A stretch of 51,208 nt of DNA, from contig JAHBWD010000064.1 in the NCBI GenBank assembly GCA_019637175.1, forward strand, positions 1-51,208, given 5' to 3'. A program made the position numbers and the translations under genes. Positions 15,553-23,850 of the stretch are shown one piece after another (position 1 is the first letter of the stretch; every line of letters begins with the position of its first letter). The notes beneath the pieces were generated by a model, which was given only the letters and a program-made list of their open reading frames with translations, was not told the DNA's origin and searched no databases. The DNA comes from Labilithrix sp. (GTDB lineage Bacteria; Myxococcota_A; Polyangia; Polyangiales; Polyangiaceae).

Positions 15553-17022
15553 GTGACCACACCGCCGTCCGTGATCGGTGGCCGCTACCGCGTGATCCGT
15601 GAGATCGGGCGCGGAGCCGCGGGCGTCGTCTACGAAGCGGAGCACCAGACGACGGGAGAGCGCGTGGCGCTCAAGGTGATGAGCGCGGGCGCGGGCGATC
15701 TCGATCTGCTCGAGCGCCTTCGCCGCGACGCGCGCGCGTGCTCGCAGATCCAGAGCGAGCACGTCGCGAAGATCATCGACGCGGATCCGGCGCCGGAGGC
15801 GGAGGGAAATCCCTACCTCGTCATGGAGCTCCTCCTCGGGGCGGATCTGAAGAAGCTCCTCGCCGACAAGGGACGGATGCCGCCGGCGGAGGCGCTCGCG
15901 TATCTCCAGCAGGCGGCGCGCGGCGTCGAGCGCGGGCACGCCGCCGGGATCGTGCATCGCGATCTGAAGCCGGAGAACCTCTTCGTTCACACGACCCCCG
16001 AGGGACGGCGCATCGTGAAGGTGCTCGACTTCGGCGTCGAGCACGCCGGCGGATCGCGCTATCGCGCGCCCGAGCAGATCCGCGGCGACGCAGAGGCGAT
16101 CGGCACGCACACCGACGTATGGGCGCTCGGCATGATCGCCGTCGAGCTGCTCACGGGCGCGAGCTACTGGAGCTCGGAGAAGGCGGAGCTCGCCGCGCAG
16201 ATCCAGGCCGGCGCGACGACGCCGCCGCACGAGCGGTGGCCCTTCTTGCCGCAGGCGTTCGATCTCTGGTTCATGCGATCGTGCGCGAAGAACCCGCTCG
16301 AGCGCTGGCGATCGGTCAAGGAGCAGATCGAGGCGCTGGCGATGATCCTGAGCGGCGAGCCCGACGCGTCGCGGCGCTCCGATCCGGGCGCGGCGCCGTC
16401 GCGTCGCTCCGTGCCTCCTCCTTCGAGCGACGCGGCGCCGGCGCCCGTCGCGAGCGTCGCCGCGGAGGCAGACGCGTCGGACGCGCCGCCTTATCTCATC
16501 TGCGCCGCCGTGCTCGCGGTCGTCCTCGCGTCGGGCGCGATGTCGACCGCGCTCTTGCTCGGGCGGACGGGCGTGCCCGTCGCGGCGCCCGCCGACGCGT
16601 CGACCGAGATCCCGAGCGCGCCGTCGACCCTCGCGCTTCCGACGCCGGCCGCGCCGGCTACGGCTTCGGCTTCGGCCACGGCCTCGGCGCACACGCCGGC
16701 GATCGAAGACGCAGGGATCCCGCCGGCGAGCGCGAGCACGGACGTCAAAGCCGACGCCGGATCGAGCGACGCGAAAGACGCGAAAGACCCGGCCGCCAAG
16801 CCCGATCCTGGCTACCTCACGATCAACTCGGCTCCGCCGGCGAGGGTGAGCGAGCGCGGCCGCGTGCTCTGCACCGCGACGCCGTGCGCGAAGCTCCCGC
16901 TCTCTCCAGGCTCTCACGCCATCACGCTCGAGAACAAAGAGGAGGGGCTCAAGAACGTGATCGTCGTGAACATCACGAGCGGCGAGGTCACCTCGCGTCG
17001 GGTCACGCTCAAGGCGCCCTGA
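15553..17022 (+). CDS. Membrane Ser/Thr protein kinase with C-terminal PEGA-like domain
   Basis: 489 residues from GTG 15553. Kinase domain about 10-275: glycine loop IGRGAAGVVYEA (18-29), K41, HRDLKPEN (135-142), DFG (159-161), APE (172-174) and TDVWALGM. The activation segment is very short, with ten residues between DFG and APE and no threonine, whereas bacterial Pkn kinases usually have twenty or more. A Pro/Ser/Ala-rich juxtamembrane stretch leads to one transmembrane helix at about 313-338. A long Ala/Ser/Thr/Asp-rich spacer then precedes a PEGA-like domain at about 425-489 (GYLTINSAPPARV.., VLCTATPCAKLPL). The kinase would be cytosolic and the PEGA part periplasmic. Substrates are unknown. 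Confidence 0.92.
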   Translation: MTTPPSVIGGRYRVIREIGRGAAGVVYEAEHQTTGERVALKVMSAGAGDLDLLERLRRDARACSQIQSEHVAKIIDADPAPEAEGNPYLVMELLLGADLKKLLADKGRMPPAEALAYLQQAARGVERGHAAGIVHRDLKPENLFVHTTPEGRRIVKVLDFGVEHAGGSRYRAPEQIRGDAEAIGTHTDVWALGMIAVELLTGASYWSSEKAELAAQIQAGATTPPHERWPFLPQAFDLWFMRSCAKNPLERWRSVKEQIEALAMILSGEPDASRRSDPGAAPSRRSVPPPSSDAAPAPVASVAAEADASDAPPYLICAAVLAVVLASGAMSTALLLGRTGVPVAAPADASTEIPSAPSTLALPTPAAPATASASATASAHTPAIEDAGIPPASASTDVKADAGSSDAKDAKDPAAKPDPGYLTINSAPPARVSERGRVLCTATPCAKLPLSPGSHAITLENKEEGLKNVIVVNITSGEVTSRRVTLKAP

Positions 17023-17079
17023 CGCATCGATGTCCGAAAACCGCGAGACAGGAGCGAGCGCCGGACGCATCATCCTTTC

Positions 17080-18576
17080 GTGACGTTGCTCCCGCTCGGC
17101 CTCGACGCTTGCTATCGCGCCATCGCGACGCGTGACGCGCGCTTCGACGGCAAGCTCTTCACGGGCGTGAAAACGACCGGCATCTACTGCCGGCCGATCT
17201 GCCCCGCGCGCACGCCGAAGAAGGAGAACGTCGTCTTCTTCGCGTCGGCGGCTGCAGCTCAAGAAGCGGGGTTCCGGCCGTGCCTTCGATGCCGCCCGGA
17301 GACTTCGCCCGATCTCGGCGCGTGGCACGGCACTTCGAACACGGTCGCGCGCGCGCTGCGCCTCATCGAGGCCGGCGCGCTCGACGCCGGCGACGTCGAC
17401 GCGCTCGCCGCGCGCCTCGGCGTCGGCGAGCGCCAGCTCCGAAGGCTCTTCAAGCAGCACGTCGGCGCGTCGCCGATCGCGGTCGCGCAGACACGCCGCG
17501 TCCTGCTCGCCAAGCAGTTGATCCACGAGACGCGCCTGCCGATGACGCAGGTCGCGCTCGCGTCGGGCTTCGGCAGCGTGCGTCGATTCAACGAGACCTT
17601 TCAGCAGCTCTACGATCGTCCGCCGGCGAGCCTGCGCCGCATGCGCGAAGGGGAAGAGAACGAGCGCGAAGGAGACGCGATCACCCTCGAGCTTCCTTAC
17701 AGGCCGCCGTACGACTGGGACGCGATGCTCGCGTTCCTCGCGGCGCGCGCCATCCCCGGCGTCGAGAGCGTACGAGACGGACGCTACGCGCGCACGTTCG
17801 CGATCGGAGACGCGAGCGGAGCGGTCTCCGTCGAGCGATCGCCTCGCGCGGGCTTCCTCCGCGTCGCCCTGCGATCGTCGCGGATCGAAGCCTTGCCCGC
17901 GGTGATCGCGCGCGTGCGTCGCGTCTTCGATCTCTCCGCCGATCCCGTCGCGATCGCGGAGCACCTCGCCGAAGATCCGATCCTGGCGCCGCGCGTCGCG
18001 TCGCGGCCCGGGCTTCGCGTCCCCGGCGCGTGGGACGGCTTCGAGCTCGCCGTGCGCGCGATCCTCGGCCAGCAGATCACCGTCGTCGCGGCGAGGGCCC
18101 TCGCGGGAAAGATCGCCCGAGCCGCGGGCTCACGCGTGTCGCCGAGCGTGTCTGCCGATCTCACGCACGTCTTCCCCCGACCGCGCGCGCTCGTCGACCT
18201 CGACCTCGCCCGCCTCGGCATGCCGAAGGCACGCGCCGCCGCGATCCACGCGCTCGCCACGGCCGCCGCGCGCGACGCGTCGCTCTTCGTCGGTCACGGC
18301 GAGCTCGAGGACGTCGTCCGCAAGCTTCGAAGGCTACCGGGCGTCGGCGAGTGGACCGCGCAGTACATCGCCATGCGCGAGCTCCGCGAGCCCGACGCCT
18401 TCCCCGCCGCGGACGTCGGGCTGATGCGCGCGTTGGCCGGCGCCGACGGCAGGCGACCTTCGCCCGAAGAGCTGCTGGAGCGCGCCGAGCGCTGGCGACC
18501 GTGGCGGGCGTACGCCGCGCTTCATCTCTGGTCGTCGTCTCCGCCGAAGGCGGCGAAGACGCGACGCGTAGCCTGA
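17080..18576 (+). CDS. alkA: Ada N-terminal / AraC / AlkA fusion: DNA-3-methyladenine glycosylase and regulator
   Basis: 498 residues from GTG 17080. Residues about 8-80 are the Ada zinc domain with the four ligand cysteines C37, C41, C68 and C71 (GIYCRPICPAR, FRPCLRCRPE), which removes methyl groups from DNA phosphotriesters. Residues about 88-195 are an AraC-type DNA-binding domain (VGERQLRRLFKQHVG, FGSVRRFNETF). Residues about 205-490 are AlkA: an N-terminal domain, then the helix-hairpin-helix LPGVGEWTAQYIAMR with catalytic aspartate in FPAADVGL. It cuts out 3-methyladenine and related bases and may activate its own operon after alkylation. The methyltransferase function is supplied by ogt 10 bp downstream, so the Ada response is split over two genes. 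Confidence 0.95.
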   Translation: MTLLPLGLDACYRAIATRDARFDGKLFTGVKTTGIYCRPICPARTPKKENVVFFASAAAAQEAGFRPCLRCRPETSPDLGAWHGTSNTVARALRLIEAGALDAGDVDALAARLGVGERQLRRLFKQHVGASPIAVAQTRRVLLAKQLIHETRLPMTQVALASGFGSVRRFNETFQQLYDRPPASLRRMREGEENEREGDAITLELPYRPPYDWDAMLAFLAARAIPGVESVRDGRYARTFAIGDASGAVSVERSPRAGFLRVALRSSRIEALPAVIARVRRVFDLSADPVAIAEHLAEDPILAPRVASRPGLRVPGAWDGFELAVRAILGQQITVVAARALAGKIARAAGSRVSPSVSADLTHVFPRPRALVDLDLARLGMPKARAAAIHALATAAARDASLFVGHGELEDVVRKLRRLPGVGEWTAQYIAMRELREPDAFPAADVGLMRALAGADGRRPSPEELLERAERWRPWRAYAALHLWSSSPPKAAKTRRVA

Positions 18577-18586
18577 GGAGAATGTC

Positions 18587-19117
18587 ATGAAATCAATCCC
18601 CGAATCGGTCGAGCGCATGAGCCTCGATCGGATGGCCACGCCCATCGGGACGGCGATCGTCGTCACCGACGAGCGCAGCCGCGTCCGCGCGTTCGACTTC
18701 GACGACTTCGAACGGCGCCTGCGCGATCGCCTCCGCGTCGGTCGAGGTTCGCGCCTCGAGATCGTGGAGCGGCGCGCTCCGGCCGTCGTTCGCCGCGCGA
18801 TCGCCGACTACTTCGACGGCGATCTCCGGCGCCTCGACGACCTGGAGCCCGAGGCCGCGGGCACGCCGTTCCAACGCAGCGTCTGGCGCGCGCTCCGCGC
18901 GATCGCCCCGGGCCGCACCACGACCTACGGCGCCTTGGCGGCGAAGATCGGCGTTCCCGGCGGCGCGCGCGCCGTGGGTCTCGCGAACGGCTCGAATCCG
19001 ATCGGCCTCGTCGTGCCGTGCCATCGGGTGATCGGCAAAGGCGGCGCGCTCACCGGGTACGCCGGCGGCGTCCACCGCAAGCGCTGGCTCCTCCGTCACG
19101 AAGGCATCGACTGCTGA
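18587..19117 (+). CDS. ogt: Methylated-DNA--protein-cysteine methyltransferase
   Basis: 176 residues from ATG 18587, with GAGGAG about 8 nt upstream, 10 bp after the Ada/AlkA gene and clearly in its operon. The C-terminal DNA-binding core is complete: TPFQRSVWRALRAIAPGRTTTYG, then GARAVGLANGSNPIGLVVPCHRVIG with acceptor C145. It removes the methyl group from O6-methylguanine in a single-use reaction. Together with the upstream gene it covers phosphotriester, N-alkyl and O6-alkyl damage. The last 22 bp overlap the 3' end of the convergent receiver gene. Confidence 0.95.
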   Translation: MKSIPESVERMSLDRMATPIGTAIVVTDERSRVRAFDFDDFERRLRDRLRVGRGSRLEIVERRAPAVVRRAIADYFDGDLRRLDDLEPEAAGTPFQRSVWRALRAIAPGRTTTYGALAAKIGVPGGARAVGLANGSNPIGLVVPCHRVIGKGGALTGYAGGVHRKRWLLRHEGIDC

Positions 19118-19488
19118 GAGAGCGCAGGCGCGCAGGGAGGGCCGGCGTGCCGGGCGATGACCTCGATGAGCCGCTCGAGCTGGATCGGCTTTCGGAGAAC
19201 CGTCGTCGCGCCGGGGCAAGACTCCGCCGTCGCGTTGCCGCCGGTGAGGATCACGATCGGGATCGTCGAGAGCGCGGGATCGTTCGAGAGCTGGCGGCAC
19301 ACCTCCCAGCCGCTCATCTCGGGCATCATCAGATCGAGCAAGATGACCGACGGTCTCTCCCTGTCGCGGAGAAACCGCATGCACTCCTCGCCGCTCGTCA
19401 CCGTCGTGACCTCGTAGCCGTGCACGCTCAGCGCGATCTCGATGACCTCGCGGATGTCCGGCTCGTCGTCGACGACGAGGACGCTCAT
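19096..19488 (-). CDS. Single-domain response regulator (receiver)
   Basis: 130 residues from ATG 19488, whose ATGA overlaps the stop of the upstream kinase gene by 4 bp. It is one CheY-like receiver: D7/D8 in VLVVDDEPD, phospho-acceptor D52 in LLDLMMPEMSG, the conserved Thr in VILTGG, and Lys in VLRKP. There is no output domain, and a short Pro/Ser tail ends the protein. It would take phosphate from the coupled GAF kinase and pass the signal on by protein contact or a phosphorelay. The 3' end overlaps ogt by 22 bp on the other strand. Confidence 0.92.
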   Translation of the reverse strand: MSVLVVDDEPDIREVIEIALSVHGYEVTTVTSGEECMRFLRDRERPSVILLDLMMPEMSGWEVCRQLSNDPALSTIPIVILTGGNATAESCPGATTVLRKPIQLERLIEVIARHAGPPCAPALSQQSMPS

Positions 19489-20813
19489 CGCGCCTCTCCC
19501 GGCGTCGGCTCGCACCCGAAGGGCACGTCGAGCGGCAGGTGGACGGTGAACGACGTGCCTTCCTTCGCCACGCTCTCGGCGGTGATGCGGCCGCAGTGCG
19601 CCTCGACGATCGCGCGCGCGATGAAGAGCCCGAGGCCGAGCCCGCCGTAGGATCGCGTCGAGACCGCGCGTTCGAAGCGCTCGAAGATCCGCTCGAGCTC
19701 CATGCGCGGGATGCCGATGCCGTGATCGCGCATCGTGAGCTTCGCCTGGCCCCGGTCGTCGAGGCCGACGCGGATCTCGATCGGCTTGCCCGAACCGAAC
19801 TTCACCGCGTTGGAGAGCAGGTTCGTGACGACTTGATCGATGCGGCTGCGATCCCAATTGCCGACGACCGGCGCCGCGTTCTCGAGCGAGAGCGTCGAGC
19901 CCGACGCGGCGATCCCGTCGGCGAAGCGACCGCAGACCTCACGCGTGAGCTCGCCGAGATCGAAGCGCTCGCGCGAGAGCTGGAAGTGGCCCGTTCGTAC
20001 GCGGGAGACGTCGAGGAGCGTGGTGACGAGCTGGCTGAGGCGCTTGACCTGACGATCGAGCACCGCGAGGCTCCGCGTCGTGTCATCGGGCGAGAGGCGC
20101 GTGGTTCGGAGCGCGTCGAGCGCGAGCTGGAGCGCGGCGAGCGGCGTCGACAGCTCGTGCGAGGCGACGGAGAGAAACTCGTCGCGGGCGCGGAGCTCGT
20201 CGCGCACGGCCTTCTCGCTCTCGACGAGGCGCGCACTCTGCTCGGAGACGACGCGCAGGATCTCTTCGAGTCGGTTGCGCCGTCGCACTTCGAGCGCGGT
20301 CGCGACGAGCTGCCCCATCGAGATCGCGAGCTCGACCTCGGCGGCCGGCCAGCGATGGGGCGGCCCGACCCACTCGTGGCAGAGGACGCCCGCGAGCTCG
20401 CCGCCGACCCAGACGGGGATGTCGAGCATCGCGCCGATGCCTCGGGGCGCGAGGTAGTCGTCCGCGAGCTCCGAGGTGCGCTGATCGCGCCGCGCGTCTT
20501 CCGCGGCGATCACCTGCTCGGCGCGCAGCGCGCGGAAGTAGCGCGGATATCGCGACTCCGCGATGACGGTGTCGTGCTCGCCGTAGCGCGCAGGGCTGAG
20601 CTCGTAGCCCTCTTCGCATCGAAGCGCCGGAGGGTCGGCTTGCCAGCTCCAATAGCTGACGCGCTCGACCCTCAGCGTCTCGGCGTCGAGCGTGATGATG
20701 CGGCGTATCGCGTCACCGGCGGACTTGTCGAGCGCGGAGAGCTCGAGGAGCACCTCGTTGCGGCGCTCGTCGGCAGTGGCGCCGCCGCGGGTGCTCTCTT
20801 CCTCGCCGCGCAT
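19485..20813 (-). CDS. GAF-domain sensor histidine kinase
   Basis: 442 residues from ATG 20813, without membrane segments. Residues about 20-175 form a GAF domain (ELSALDKSAGDAIRRII to LAISMGQLVATALEV). A short coiled coil follows at about 178-212, then HisKA with H219 in FLSVASHELSTPL. The HATPase domain has a normal N-box (NLLSNAVKFG), DHGIGIP and GGLGLGLFIARAI. It therefore looks like a fully active cytosolic kinase sensing a small molecule or redox state. It is translationally coupled to the single-domain receiver downstream. The start is supported by a -10-like TAACTT 7 nt upstream. Confidence 0.93.
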   Translation of the reverse strand: MRGEEESTRGGATADERRNEVLLELSALDKSAGDAIRRIITLDAETLRVERVSYWSWQADPPALRCEEGYELSPARYGEHDTVIAESRYPRYFRALRAEQVIAAEDARRDQRTSELADDYLAPRGIGAMLDIPVWVGGELAGVLCHEWVGPPHRWPAAEVELAISMGQLVATALEVRRRNRLEEILRVVSEQSARLVESEKAVRDELRARDEFLSVASHELSTPLAALQLALDALRTTRLSPDDTTRSLAVLDRQVKRLSQLVTTLLDVSRVRTGHFQLSRERFDLGELTREVCGRFADGIAASGSTLSLENAAPVVGNWDRSRIDQVVTNLLSNAVKFGSGKPIEIRVGLDDRGQAKLTMRDHGIGIPRMELERIFERFERAVSTRSYGGLGLGLFIARAIVEAHCGRITAESVAKEGTSFTVHLPLDVPFGCEPTPGEAR

Positions 20814-20820
20814 CGACGAG

Positions 20821-20826
20821 AAGTTA
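20821..20826 (-). promoter_or_regulatory. -10-like hexamer TAACTT, leaderless position
   Basis: On the reverse strand TAACTT lies 7 nt before the ATG of the GAF kinase at 20813, with no ribosome site between. Confidence 0.4.
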
Positions 20827-20896
20827 ACGAGGCGGCGCTCGGACGCGAGCGCGAGCGGCAATCGTCGCGGAGAGCTCGAGTGAGCCGAGCTCGGGC

Positions 20897-21268
20897 CTAC
20901 TTGCAGCGGTACGCTTCGGCGACGAACTTGTGGTGCGTGACGGCGCTCGTCGTCGAGTTGGCCACTGCCCAGTTCCGGCCCCCGTACGCCGAGGTCTCCG
21001 TCTCGAGCGTGACGTGCTTGAAGTCCTCGAGCAGCTTGTAGTGCGTCGCGCCGTGGTTCGCCGCGGTCTCCGCGACTTGGTCGATCGACGACGCTTTGAT
21101 GACGTACCCGAGCGACGTACACGTCGGGTCGGCTTCCTTCACCCGGTACGACGTCTTCTCGGCGGGGAAGTCGGCGGCGCCCTTCGCAGGACGCCACTCC
21201 GCGGCGTCGCCGCACGCAACGAGCGCCAACGCGGGAAGGAATGCGCACGAGAGCCGCAGAGCACGCAT
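20897..21268 (-). CDS. Small lipoprotein, possibly of the RcsF/DUF4156-like fold
   Basis: 123 residues from ATG 21268. The signal peptide MRALRLSCAFLPALALVAC ends in a lipobox LVAC, so the protein is a lipoprotein. The mature part is about 104 residues, starting GDAAEWRPAKG. It contains three further cysteines (PTCTSLG, AYRC and the anchor). The segment AETAANHGATHYKLLEDF, an Ala-rich helix followed by a strand, recalls the small DUF4156/RcsF-like envelope proteins in which two cysteines pair, but the likeness is weak. It is divergent from another lipoprotein gene, with 120 bp between them. Function unknown. Confidence 0.72.
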   Translation of the reverse strand: MRALRLSCAFLPALALVACGDAAEWRPAKGAADFPAEKTSYRVKEADPTCTSLGYVIKASSIDQVAETAANHGATHYKLLEDFKHVTLETETSAYGGRNWAVANSTTSAVTHHKFVAEAYRCK

Positions 21269-21275
21269 GTTCTCG

Positions 21276-21281
21276 ACCGTA
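21276..21281 (-). promoter_or_regulatory. -10-like hexamer TACGGT, leaderless position
   Basis: On the reverse strand TACGGT lies 7 nt before the ATG of the lipoprotein at 21268. Further upstream in the same gap, GGCCA occurs twice around ACTGT (near 21299-21313), a possible operator. Confidence 0.35.
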
Positions 21282-21388
21282 CGCGAAGATGTTTTGTGGG
21301 CCAACTGTGGCCAATGACGTTAATCACCTTCTAGCTGGAGATGCTCGCTCGAGCGGGGCGCCGAGCCGTCTGCGGTACTGGAGGTCTC

Positions 21389-21892
21389 ATGAAAAATTCC
21401 CGCAGTCTTTCGCTCTTTGGATTCTTCGTCGCCATCGGCGTGGCCGCCGCCTGCAGCTCGAGTGACACCAACGGCACCGGCGGTGGCGACGCCGGCGTCG
21501 ACAGCGACGCCCCGCCGAGCAACGACGACGCCGGCGTGGACGCGAGCCAGCCGCCGGTCGACGGAGGTGACGCCGCCTCGGACGCCAACGACGGTGGCGG
21601 CCGCTCCGGCCTGAACCAGAGCAAGAAGATCGTCGACCTGGACGAGGCCGAGCGCCGTCAGCTCTGCGATTGGACCGCGTCGATCCAAGGTGGCTACGGC
21701 GTCATCAGGCAGTGCGACGGCGGCAACGTGCCGTCGGCGCCGAACCAGCAAGCGTGCGTCGACGGCGTCCCCGACGACAACTGCGAGGTCACCGTGGCCG
21801 AGTACGAGACGTGCGCGGTCCGGTTCGCCGCCGACGCGTGCACCGCGTTCGGTAGCGTCGAGTGCGCTCCGATCGTCGCGTGCCAGCCCTGA
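21389..21892 (+). CDS. Cysteine-rich lipoprotein with Asp/Gly-rich linker
   Basis: 167 residues from ATG 21389, with a clear ribosome site GGAGG 5 nt upstream. The signal peptide MKNSRSLSLFGFFVAIGVAAAC ends in lipobox AAAC (C22). Residues 23-75 are a low-complexity Asp/Gly/Ala/Pro linker (GGGDAGVDSDAPPS..). The folded part, about 76-167, has eight cysteines with the spacing QLCDW, RQCDGG, QACVDG, DNCEVT, ETCAVR, DACTAF, VECAP, VACQP, so four disulfides are likely. It would be displayed on the outside of the inner or outer membrane. I recall similar Cys-rich domains in other Polyangia lipoproteins, but none with a known function. Confidence 0.8.
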   Translation: MKNSRSLSLFGFFVAIGVAAACSSSDTNGTGGGDAGVDSDAPPSNDDAGVDASQPPVDGGDAASDANDGGGRSGLNQSKKIVDLDEAERRQLCDWTASIQGGYGVIRQCDGGNVPSAPNQQACVDGVPDDNCEVTVAEYETCAVRFAADACTAFGSVECAPIVACQP

Positions 21893-21961
21893 GGTATCAG
21901 GGCCCTCGTGCCGCGACGTTCGCGAGGAGGCGGAGGGACTCTCCGTCCGAACGAATCTGAG

Positions 21962-22034
21962 TGGGCCAACCGGGACTTGAACCCGAAACCAATGGATTAA
22001 GAGTCCACTGCTCTACCAATTGAGCTATTGGCCC
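21962..22034 (-). tRNA. tRNA-Lys, anticodon CTT
   Basis: Reverse-strand 73-nt tRNA. Acceptor arms GGGCCAA and TTGGCCC pair over 7 bp with discriminator A. D-arm AGCTCAATTGGTAGAGC. Anticodon loop CTCTTAA gives anticodon CTT, reading AAG (Lys). The T-arm contains GGTTCAAGTCC. The 3' CCA is not encoded. It stands alone, 18 bp from the YfhO-like gene that lies upstream on the same strand. A weak hairpin GGAGGGACTCTCC lies past its 3' end near 21932-21950. Confidence 0.95.
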
Positions 22035-22052
22035 GAACTGAGGGGCCAGCAT

Positions 22053-23843
22053 CTACGATGCCGCGACATGGGTGTCAAGCACCCGTCGCGCTCGCCGGCG
22101 TCGGATCAGGAAGAGCACGAGGCCGAGCGTGGCCGCGCCGCTGGCGGCGAAGCCGGCGGTGAGGCCCTTCGGCCAGTATTCGAGCCTGACGTCGTGCTCG
22201 CCGGGCGGTAGCTCGACCGCGACGAGGCCGCCGTCGTTCAGCACGTCGCCGGCGCTCGCGCGCCAGCCGCGCTCGAAGTTCGTGTTCGCGAGGACGCGCG
22301 CCTTGCGATCGAGCTTCACCTTGAAGGTGAACGTGCTCGGCGTGCGACGCGAGGCGACGATCACGCCCGCGTCGGGCTGGCCCTCGATCTTCTCGATCTT
22401 CACCTGCGGGACGTCGCCGCCCCAGACCGCGCCGTGGTTGAACACCCACGCGTCGGCGCAGGCGATGCGCCCGCGGTTTTGCCTGGGCTGATCGATGTCG
22501 GCGGCGAGGCCCGGGCCCTCGTAGTACAGGTTCGGCGAGACCTCGACGCGCTGAGGCGGCGGCTGGCGAAAGCGCACGTCGACGATGTCGGCCGCGTTCG
22601 ACATCACGTCGCCGACCCCGACGAGCGCGGCGCCGATCAGGATCGCGCGCGTCGCGTGAGCCGCGGGGCGCGGCCCGAGGGCCTTGCGCACGCGCGCGGG
22701 GATGCGATCGATCGCGAGCGCGACGTAAGCCGCGAGGAAGCCGTGCAGCACGAGGCGGAAGCGCGCGGGCACGCGCATCGACTTGAAGGGGAAGACGCTC
22801 TTCTTCAGCAGCGACCACGGGGCGAGCTCGGCGAAGTGGCCGAGCATCAACACGAAGACCACGAGGCCGAGGAACGCGAGCCAAGTCTCCTCGGCGAGCG
22901 CCATCACGTAGCCGGCGAGCACGAGCACGAGCACGATCGGCCCGATGTACGCGGCGTATTCGCCCCAGACGTACTGCTGATCGGGCAGGCGGAAGTACCA
23001 CATGTGCTCGCGCAAGAGGTACATGCCCTTGAGCGAGTTGAGGCGCGCGAGGTGATCGACGTCGATCTCGATCGCGCGCTGCTTGCTCGTGAACTGATCG
23101 ATCAGCGGGAAGATCTTCGGCCCGCCGATCGTGAGCGCGACGAGACCGACGACGACCGCCGCCTTCAAGATCTTCGGCACGCGCTGGCGGAGCGGCAAGA
23201 GGCGCGTCATCGTGTCGAAGAGCAGCAAGAGCGCCGTGTGGGGGATCGGGTAGGTCGCGCCGTCGAAGAACATGAGGGCGACCAGGAGACCGAGGCCGAT
23301 CGCCGCCTCGACGTGGTGCTCGGCGCGTCGCCACAAGAGGAGCGCGAGCGGCACCCACATGAACGAGATGAGCGCGGAGTGCGCGCCCGCGTACTGGCTC
23401 GCGTGGCAGACGCCGAAGGCCCAGAGAGAAGCCGCGGCGAACGCCGCCACGCGCGACGCCTTGATCTCGACGCGCGCGAAGAACCACATCGAGACCCAGC
23501 CCGCCGCGATGTGGAACAGGTTCCAGATCCAGAGCGTGACGAGGCCGCTGAGCGGCGTCGCGAGCAGGAGGATCGGCGACGACGCGATGCCTTCGGGGTT
23601 GTCCCAAAGCGGAGCGCCGCCGCAATCGAACGGGTTCCACAGCGGCAGCTCGTGATAGCGGCGCACCGCGACCTTGCCGGTCTCGATCGCGCGCAGGAAG
23701 TAGCGGCCGTCGCCCTCCGGCGTCTTCGGGCCGTTCTCGATCATCGGCAGCCACGCGACGATCGACATCACGACGGCGACGACCGCGGCCGCCGCGACGC
23801 GGAGCCAGGTCGGACGCAGGGGTCGTTCGTCGTCGCGTCGCAT
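22053..23843 (-). CDS. YfhO-like polytopic membrane protein (GT-C superfamily)
   Basis: 596 residues from ATG 23843. About a dozen hydrophobic helices, the first at about 15-34. The first outer loop has the acidic residues of GT-C proteins (ENGPKTPEGDGRYF, then PLWNPFDCGGAPLWDNPEG), which resembles the YfhO family of lipid-linked sugar transferases. A long non-membrane region (about 410-550) follows, containing GLAADIDQPRQN, FERGWRASAGD and LPPGEHDVRLEYWPKG. The latter is the beta-sandwich seen at the end of YfhO proteins. A last helix and an Arg-rich tail end the protein. It would transfer a sugar from a polyprenyl-phosphate donor on the outer face. The gene follows 7 bp after the next GT-C gene, in one operon. 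Confidence 0.82.
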   Translation of the reverse strand: MRRDDERPLRPTWLRVAAAAVVAVVMSIVAWLPMIENGPKTPEGDGRYFLRAIETGKVAVRRYHELPLWNPFDCGGAPLWDNPEGIASSPILLLATPLSGLVTLWIWNLFHIAAGWVSMWFFARVEIKASRVAAFAAASLWAFGVCHASQYAGAHSALISFMWVPLALLLWRRAEHHVEAAIGLGLLVALMFFDGATYPIPHTALLLLFDTMTRLLPLRQRVPKILKAAVVVGLVALTIGGPKIFPLIDQFTSKQRAIEIDVDHLARLNSLKGMYLLREHMWYFRLPDQQYVWGEYAAYIGPIVLVLVLAGYVMALAEETWLAFLGLVVFVLMLGHFAELAPWSLLKKSVFPFKSMRVPARFRLVLHGFLAAYVALAIDRIPARVRKALGPRPAAHATRAILIGAALVGVGDVMSNAADIVDVRFRQPPPQRVEVSPNLYYEGPGLAADIDQPRQNRGRIACADAWVFNHGAVWGGDVPQVKIEKIEGQPDAGVIVASRRTPSTFTFKVKLDRKARVLANTNFERGWRASAGDVLNDGGLVAVELPPGEHDVRLEYWPKGLTAGFAASGAATLGLVLFLIRRRRARRVLDTHVAAS

Positions 23844-23850
23844 CAGAGCA

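Noticed and set aside
21893..21961. Intrinsic terminator after the Cys-rich lipoprotein
   Set aside because: The hairpin near 21932-21950 is short and has no T-run on either strand, so I do not call it a terminator.
21962..22100. tRNA-Lys as an island attachment site for the 22-50 kb glycan region
   Set aside because: Islands insert at the tRNA 3' end, which faces away from the glycan genes. I see no integrase and no repeat of the tRNA end within the window.
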